From: Roseateles subflavus
Lineage (GTDB): Bacteria; Pseudomonadota; Gammaproteobacteria; Burkholderiales; Burkholderiaceae_C
DNA length: 64,000 nucleotides
Reading direction: 5' to 3'
Assembly (NCBI RefSeq): GCF_030285365.1
Contig: NZ_JASVDS010000003.1
Location: 682,001 to 746,000, forward strand
The notes beneath the pieces were generated by a model. The model was not told where the DNA came from, did not search any database, and saw only the letters and a list, made by a program, of their open reading frames with translations. The first letter of the stretch is position 1, and every line of letters begins with the position of its first letter. The position numbers and the translations under genes were made by a program. This document shows, one piece after another, positions 59,267 through 64,000 of the stretch.

Positions 59267-60355
59267 ATGAGTCTGCAAGCCTGGGTGGCCACCCGCAAGG
59301 GCCTGTTCGAACTGCAGCACGAGGGGGCGAAGGGCTGGCGCATCGCCGGCACGAGCTTCCTGGGCGACCCGGTCAGCATGGTGCTGCCGCGCGGCGCCGG
59401 AGCCTTCGGCGAGCGGATGCTGGCGGGGCTGAACCTCGGCCACTTCGGGGTCAAGGTGCAGGCCTCCGACGATGGGGGCAAGACCTGGCACGAGCTGCCG
59501 GCACCCGTCTTTCCGCCCCAGCCGGACGGGGCCGCCGGCCCGGCCTGGAAGCTGGTGCAGATCTGGTCCATGGAGCGCGACGCCTCGCGGCTGTGGTGCG
59601 GCACGAATCCCGGCGGGCTCTTCCGCAGCGACGACGGCGGCGCCAGCTGGGCGCTGCAGCACGGCCTGTGGGATCGCACGGAGCGGCTCGAGTGGTTCGG
59701 CGGCGGCTACGACAGCCCGGGCATCCACTCCATCTGCCCGCATCCGCAGGTGCCGGACGAGCTGCTGCTGGGCATCAGCTGCGGCGGCGTCTGGCGCTCG
59801 ACCGATGCCGCGGCGGGCTGGGAGCTGCTCGGCGAGGGGCTTGTGGCCGACTACATGCCGCCCGAACTGCAGACCGTGCTGAACACGCAGGATCCGCACC
59901 GCATCGTGCGCTGCGCCGCGCAGCCGGAGGTGCTCTGGTGCCAGCATCACTGCGGCATCTGGCGCAGCGCGGACAACGGCCGGCACTGGCTGCGGCTGCA
60001 GGGGCCGGTGTCGAGCTTCGGCTTCGCGGTGGCCGCGCACCCGGACGATGCCGGCACCGCCTGGTTCGTGCCGGCCGTCAAGGACCAGTGCCGGGTGCCC
60101 GTCGACGGGGCCCTGTGCGTGCAGCGCACCCGCGACGGCGGGCAGAGCTTCGAGGTGCTGCGCGCCGGCTTGCCGCACGCTGGCTGCTACGACCTGGTCT
60201 ACCGCCATGGCCTGGCCGTCGACCGCAGCGGGCGTCACCTGCTGATGGGCAGCACCACCGGCGGGCTCTGGGCCAGCGACGATGGCGGCGACCATTGGCA
60301 AGACCTGACCCTGCGCCTGCCGCCCATCTATGCCGTGCGGTTCGAGGGCGGCTGA
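59267..60355 (+). CDS. BNR-repeat beta-propeller protein (sialidase-like)
   Basis: A 362-aa protein without signal peptide built from BNR/Asp-box repeats: SDDGGKTW, SDDGGASW, STDAAAGW, SADNGRHW, RDGGQSF and SDDGGDHW, spaced as in a propeller. It resembles exo-alpha-sialidase-like or VPS10-like propellers, but the sialidase catalytic Arg triad is not evident, so an enzymatic role is unproven. Co-location with the MoaD-like gene suggests a joint function. An exact recurring motif lies at 60299-60312. Confidence 0.85.
   Translation: MSLQAWVATRKGLFELQHEGAKGWRIAGTSFLGDPVSMVLPRGAGAFGERMLAGLNLGHFGVKVQASDDGGKTWHELPAPVFPPQPDGAAGPAWKLVQIWSMERDASRLWCGTNPGGLFRSDDGGASWALQHGLWDRTERLEWFGGGYDSPGIHSICPHPQVPDELLLGISCGGVWRSTDAAAGWELLGEGLVADYMPPELQTVLNTQDPHRIVRCAAQPEVLWCQHHCGIWRSADNGRHWLRLQGPVSSFGFAVAAHPDDAGTAWFVPAVKDQCRVPVDGALCVQRTRDGGQSFEVLRAGLPHAGCYDLVYRHGLAVDRSGRHLLMGSTTGGLWASDDGGDHWQDLTLRLPPIYAVRFEGG
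60299..60312 (+). repeat. Exact CAAGACCTGACCCT motif inside the beta-propeller gene
   Basis: Gene strand CAA-GAC-CTG-ACC-CTG (QDLTL), with CAA in place of the usual CAG. Confidence 0.8.
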
Positions 60356-60389
60356 GCCGCGAACCGATCTTCTGACTCCACCACTTCCG

Positions 60390-62339
60390 ATGATGTCCGT
60401 GAAGAGAATTGCCCCGATCTCCAGCGCCGTGGCGCTCCTGTGCCTCGCCCAGCAGGTGCTGGCCCAGACCCCGCCCGCAGCACCGGCTGCGCCCGCGCCC
60501 TACGACCTCAAGGCCAACTACACCAAGTACGAATACAAGGTGCCCACGCGTGACGGCAAGCGCCTGTTCACGGTGGTCTATGTGCCCAAGGAGGCCGAGG
60601 CCTCGGGCAAGCGCTATCCCTTCCTGATGACCCGCACGCCCTACAGCTGCGGGCCCTACGGCGTGGACCGCTACGGCAGCCGCTTCGCGCCCAGCGAGGA
60701 CTTCCTCAAGGCCGGCTACATCTTCGTGTGCCAGGACGTGCGGGGGCGCTACATGTCCGAGGGCGTCTACCAGGAGATGGCACCGATCAAGCCGAACAAG
60801 GGCCCCAAGGATGCTGACGCCAGCACGGACATGCACGACACGGTGCAGTGGCTGCTGGACCATGTGAAGGGCCACAACGGCAGGCTGGGCCTGTGGGGCA
60901 TTTCCTACCCGGGCTTCTACACCTCCACCGGCATCATCGACTCGCATCCGGCGATCAAGGCGGCCTCGCCGCAGGCGCCCATCGCGGACTACTTCCACCG
61001 CGATGACGGCTACCACGGCGGTGCCGTCATGCTGGCCCACAACTACGGCTTTCTCACGGCCTTCCGGCCGCAGGACAACCCGACGGTCGAGCCCAAGCGC
61101 TGGACGACCTTCGACTACAACAGCAAGGATGCCTACGACTACTTCCTGAAGCTGGGCAATCTCGACAGCATCGCCAAGTCCATCGGCAAGGAACGCAACC
61201 CCTACTTCGACGAGCTGATCGAGAACGACCGCTACAACGACTACTGGAAGGCGCGCTCGGTCGGGCCGCACCTGAAGAACATCAAGGCGGCGGTGCTGAC
61301 GGTGGGCGGCTGGTTCGATGCCGAGGATCTCTCGGGCGCGCTGGCGACCTACCAGTTCATCGAGAAGCAGAACCCCGGCATCAGCAATGCGCTGGTGATG
61401 GGGCCGTGGATCCATGGCGGCTGGGTGCGCACGGTGGGCAAGGGTCTGGGCGCCGTCGACTTCGGCAGCAAGACGAGCGAGCATTTCCAGAAGCAGATCC
61501 TGCTGCCCTTCTTCGAGCAGCACCTGCGCGGCGGGGCGGATGCCAAGCTGCCCGAGGCCAGCATCTTCGAGACGGGCACCAATGTCTGGCGCCAGTACAG
61601 CGCGTGGCCGCCGGCCGAGGCCAAGGTGCGCAGCCTCTATCTGCAGGCGGGCGGCAAGCTGGCCTGGACGGCACCGGGCGCCGGCAAGGCGGAGTTCGAC
61701 AGCTATGTGAGCGACCCCAGCAAGCCCGTGCCCTTCATCGGCTACGCCTCGCTGGGCATGCCGCAGGAGTACATGGTGGCGGACCAGCGCTTCGCGTCCA
61801 CGCGGCCCGACGTGCTGGTCTACCAGACGGACGCGCTGGAGGAGGACGTGACGGTGGCGGGGCCGGTGAGCCCGCGGCTCTTCGTGTCCACCACGGGCAC
61901 GGATGCGGACTGGGTGGTGAAGCTGATCGACGTTTACCCGCCGGACGCGGGCGAGGAGACACCGCGCAACCGGGAACAGATCGCCGACGTGCCGCCGCCG
62001 CCGGGCTTCCAGCTGGGCGGCTACCAGCAGCTGGTGCGGGGTGACCCGCTGCGCAGCCGCTTCCGCAAGAGTTTCGAGAAGCCGGAGGCCATGGTGCCGG
62101 GGCAGGTGGAGGAGATCCGCTTCGACATTCCGGACGTGGCGCACACCTTCCGGCGCGGGCACCGGATCATGGTGCAGATCCAGAGCTCCTGGTTCCCGCT
62201 GATCGACCGCAATCCGCAGACCTTCGTGCAGATCCGCAGCGCGAAGCCGGAGGACTTCAAGGCGGCGACGCAGAAGGTCTTCCACTGGAAGGAGCAGCCG
62301 TCGGCGGTGCAGCTGCGGGTGATGGACGGCGGGCGATGA
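60390..62339 (+). CDS. Secreted CocE/NonD family hydrolase (peptidase S15-like)
   Basis: A 649-aa alpha/beta hydrolase with an N-terminal signal peptide (hydrophobic to about residue 24, then AQTPPAAP). The nucleophile is in GLWGISYPGFY (GxSYxG), the acid and His residues lie in the S15 domain (WFDAEDL and WIHGGW), and a C-terminal jelly-roll (SPRLFVSTTGTDADWVVKLIDVYP) completes the CocE/X-Pro dipeptidyl-peptidase plan. Related enzymes cleave cocaine, glutaryl-7-ACA or X-Pro peptides; the substrate here is open. It ends with a clear terminator. Confidence 0.92.
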   Translation: MMSVKRIAPISSAVALLCLAQQVLAQTPPAAPAAPAPYDLKANYTKYEYKVPTRDGKRLFTVVYVPKEAEASGKRYPFLMTRTPYSCGPYGVDRYGSRFAPSEDFLKAGYIFVCQDVRGRYMSEGVYQEMAPIKPNKGPKDADASTDMHDTVQWLLDHVKGHNGRLGLWGISYPGFYTSTGIIDSHPAIKAASPQAPIADYFHRDDGYHGGAVMLAHNYGFLTAFRPQDNPTVEPKRWTTFDYNSKDAYDYFLKLGNLDSIAKSIGKERNPYFDELIENDRYNDYWKARSVGPHLKNIKAAVLTVGGWFDAEDLSGALATYQFIEKQNPGISNALVMGPWIHGGWVRTVGKGLGAVDFGSKTSEHFQKQILLPFFEQHLRGGADAKLPEASIFETGTNVWRQYSAWPPAEAKVRSLYLQAGGKLAWTAPGAGKAEFDSYVSDPSKPVPFIGYASLGMPQEYMVADQRFASTRPDVLVYQTDALEEDVTVAGPVSPRLFVSTTGTDADWVVKLIDVYPPDAGEETPRNREQIADVPPPPGFQLGGYQQLVRGDPLRSRFRKSFEKPEAMVPGQVEEIRFDIPDVAHTFRRGHRIMVQIQSSWFPLIDRNPQTFVQIRSAKPEDFKAATQKVFHWKEQPSAVQLRVMDGGR

Positions 62340-62358
62340 ACGCTTGATCCTCGTTCAT

Positions 62359-62384
62359 GGGGCGCCTCGTACGGCGCCCCTTTT
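62359..62384 (+). terminator. Terminator after the CocE hydrolase gene
   Basis: GGGGCGCC/GGCGCCCC stem followed by TTTTCTTT. Confidence 0.9.
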
Positions 62385-62544
62385 CTTTGCTGCGAATGGC
62401 GCATCGCCGGGCTGCGGGCGGGCGTGATGGCTCCGTGTCCCCCGCCGCCGCCTGCCGGCGTCGGCTCCACCTCTTACCTGCGCCATCACGCCCACCCGCA
62501 TCCTGGCTCCACCGGCACCGAGCCTGCCGAAGGCAGCGAGGCGA

Positions 62545-63342
62545 TCAGCTGCGATTGAACAGGGCGATTCGCACCTGCTCGGCATCCTCCTGCCAGCGCC
62601 AGTCGCCCCGCTTCAGCAGGTCCGCCCACTCCGGCCCCGGCGGCGCCTGAAGCGTCAGCTCCTCACCCGTCTGCGGGTGCCGCAGTGCCAGCGTCCACGC
62701 ATGCAGCCACAGGCGCTGCAGGCCCAGGAACTCGGCCACCGCGCGGTTGTGTGCGCCCTTGCCATGCGTGGCGTCACCGACGAGCGGATGCGCGATGTGC
62801 TTGAAGTGCCGCCGGATCTGGTGGCGGCGGCCGCTGTGGGGCGCGGCCTCGACGAGGGCGTAGCGGCTCTCCGGGAATCTCCCGTCCACGCTGAAGGGCC
62901 AGGCGACGCGGGCCAGGCAGCGGTAGTCGGTGCGCGAGTCGAGCAAGACCTGACCCTGCGACGGCCGCTCCGGATCGCGGGCCAGGGGATGGTCGATGAC
63001 GCCTGCGTCCTGCGGCCAGCCGCGCACCAGGGCCAGGTAGCGCTTGCGCGGCTCGCCCTGCTCGAAGGACTGGCCCAGGCGCGAGGCCGTGTCGGCGTCC
63101 AGCGCGAACACGAGCAGGCCGGAGGTGCCCTTGTCGAGCCGGTGTGCCGGCCAGACGGGGCGGCCGAGCTGGTCCCGCAGCATCTGCAGGGCGAAGCGCT
63201 CCTCGTGGGCATCCAGCGCGGTGCGGTGCACGAGCAGCCCGGCGGGCTTGTCGATGATGGCGAGGTGGTCGTCGAGATACCGCAGCGGCAGCGGTGCGGG
63301 GGCGGACGACGCGGCCGTGGCGTCGGGGGACGGCTCGCTCAA
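62545..63342 (-). CDS. truC: tRNA pseudouridine synthase TruC-like (RluA family)
   Basis: A 265-aa RsuA/RluA pseudouridine synthase. DKPAGLLVH, the catalytic HRLDKGTSGLLVFA and PHSGRRHQIRRHFKHIAHPLVGD match TruC, which modifies U65 of tRNA. A TTG at 63342 overlaps the ychJ stop (TTGA) with GGGGA upstream and is taken as the start; an ATG at 63369 is the alternative. An exact recurring motif is inside the gene at 62944-62957. Confidence 0.9.
   Translation of the reverse strand: MSEPSPDATAASSAPAPLPLRYLDDHLAIIDKPAGLLVHRTALDAHEERFALQMLRDQLGRPVWPAHRLDKGTSGLLVFALDADTASRLGQSFEQGEPRKRYLALVRGWPQDAGVIDHPLARDPERPSQGQVLLDSRTDYRCLARVAWPFSVDGRFPESRYALVEAAPHSGRRHQIRRHFKHIAHPLVGDATHGKGAHNRAVAEFLGLQRLWLHAWTLALRHPQTGEELTLQAPPGPEWADLLKRGDWRWQEDAEQVRIALFNRS
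62944..62957 (+). repeat. Exact CAAGACCTGACCCT motif inside truC
   Basis: The gene reads the complement as GGT-CAG-GTC-TTG (GQVL). Confidence 0.8.
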
Positions 63343-63767
63343 CGCAGGTCCCCGTCCAGGTAGTGCCATTGGCCGTCCACGCGCACGAAGCGGCTGGTCT
63401 CGTGCAGCCGGAAGGCGCGACCGCCCAGCTTCGAGCGGGCGACGAACTCCACCGTGGCGTGCTCGGCGTCCTGCTGCGCGCGCGCCTTGACCTGCAGGCC
63501 CAGCCACTTCAGGCCGGGCTCGTTGGCCTCCAGTGTGGCGGGGCGGGTGTCGGGGTGCCAGGTGGCGCGCAGGTAGTCCAGCAGCTCGAGCGTGAAGGCG
63601 CTGTAGCGCGAGCGCATGAGCGTCTCGGCGTCTGGCGCATCCCAGCGGCCGGTGGCGGCGAAACGCTGGTGCAGGGCGCCGCAGCAGCGGGCGTAGGCCA
63701 GGGGCCGGGCCTTCGCATCGGTGCGGCCGCAGGGGCAGGGGGCGTCGAGGAGGGCGGCGTCAATCAT
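63339..63767 (-). CDS. ychJ: YchJ family protein (SEC-C motif)
   Basis: A 142-aa protein with an N-terminal SEC-C-like zinc motif (CPCGR ... YARCCGALH), then an NTF2-like domain (AETLMRSRYSAFTLELLDYLRATWHPDTRP) and C-terminal FRLHETSRFVRVDGQWHYLDGD. Function unknown; widespread in proteobacteria. Translationally coupled to truC. Confidence 0.93.
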   Translation of the reverse strand: MIDAALLDAPCPCGRTDAKARPLAYARCCGALHQRFAATGRWDAPDAETLMRSRYSAFTLELLDYLRATWHPDTRPATLEANEPGLKWLGLQVKARAQQDAEHATVEFVARSKLGGRAFRLHETSRFVRVDGQWHYLDGDLR

Positions 63768-63822
63768 GCGGGCATCATGCCAGCTGACAGGACCGGGCCG
63801 CCGGCCTCTCTAAAATGCGCGG

Positions 63823-64000
63823 ATGACCGCCCACCCCCACGACGCCCCCGGCCCCGATTCCCTCGACGATCTCTTCGGCGATGCCCCCGCGCCGCGGCCG
63901 TCCTTCGCCGGATCGGGCCGTGGCGAGGCCCAGAACGGCCTGCTCAAGGGACTCAACCCCGAGCAGCTGGCCGCCGTCACACTGGGGCAGGAACCGGCGC
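63823..64000 (+). CDS. N-terminus of a UvrD/PcrA-type ATP-dependent DNA helicase, 3' truncated
   Basis: Fifty-nine residues are visible before the window ends. After an acidic, Pro-rich lead (DSLDDLFGDAPAP) comes LLKGLNPEQLAAVTLGQEPA, the Q-motif region that precedes the Walker A loop in UvrD/PcrA helicases. The ATG at 63823 starts 55 bases after the divergent ychJ gene; a TAAAAT box at 63811-63816 may be its -10. Confidence 0.75.
   Translation, partial: MTAHPHDAPGPDSLDDLFGDAPAPRPSFAGSGRGEAQNGLLKGLNPEQLAAVTLGQEPA

Noticed and set aside
1..64000. Mobile elements, prophage or CRISPR array
   Set aside because: No transposase, integrase, phage structural gene or regularly spaced repeat array was found; base composition is even throughout.

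Overview
The window is a GC-rich chromosomal segment (about 68-70 % G+C by eye, third codon positions almost all G or C) from a betaproteobacterium of the order Burkholderiales. The gene families and their order (xseB-ispA-dxs-folE2, rpfE-like-recJ, ppk1 beside ppx, divergent lysR-lysA, an EpsA-type LuxR regulator, a DUF4212 protein) fit the Roseateles/Mitsuaria/Rubrivivax side of the order; this placement is inference. I see no rRNA, CRISPR array, prophage, integrase or insertion sequence. One tRNA is present. About 60 protein genes are supported.

Layout. 1-9.6 kb: the end of an unknown gene, a small orphan protein, a secreted GbpA-type chitin-active LPMO divergent from an EpsA-like regulator, a VanZ-like protein, tRNA-Thr(CGU), fbp, pepN, and prfB with its programmed +1 frameshift. 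9.2-21 kb: an orphan DUF4212 symporter subunit, a secreted metzincin protease with PPC domains, an alpha/beta hydrolase whose 3' end is tandemly duplicated, GNAT, an ArsC-like protein, an acyl-CoA synthetase, a DUF2975/HTH operon, ybaK, plsY, a MipA/OmpV porin, RidA and an ODP-type diiron metallo-hydrolase with FNR-like boxes upstream.

21-31 kb is the most unusual region. One BlaI-type repressor heads an operon with three consecutive BlaR1-like M56 metalloproteases. About 4 kb away a second BlaI-M56 pair sits between yciO and rnm, genes that are neighbours in E. coli; its protease carries a TonB_C-like tail. Both BlaI promoters carry two 16-bp dyads with identical geometry (centres 25 bp apart) but different half-site cores. 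This looks like two insulated copies of a repressor/antirepressor system with diversified periplasmic sensor domains. A stand-alone TonB_C protein, a chemoreceptor and a pair of 54-bp tandem hairpin repeats lie between the modules.

31-49.9 kb: a second chemoreceptor, recJ with an RpfE-like gene, an LpxH-like phosphoesterase, convergent ppk1/ppx (polyphosphate synthesis and breakdown), a ZIP metal transporter, UspA, a sulfurtransferase, an EamA exporter, a Rieske oxygenase, then the isoprenoid/folate operon. 50-64 kb: a large TonB-dependent receptor, lysR/lysA, ahpC/ahpF, rarD, a MoaD-like protein with a beta-propeller protein, a secreted CocE-type hydrolase, truC, ychJ and the start of a UvrD-type helicase.

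Across the whole window a 14-base word, CAAGACCTGACCCT, occurs five times exactly and twice in near or partial form, always inside genes, on both strands and in three reading frames, and often through codons that are otherwise avoided. It behaves as a DNA-level motif rather than a protein motif.
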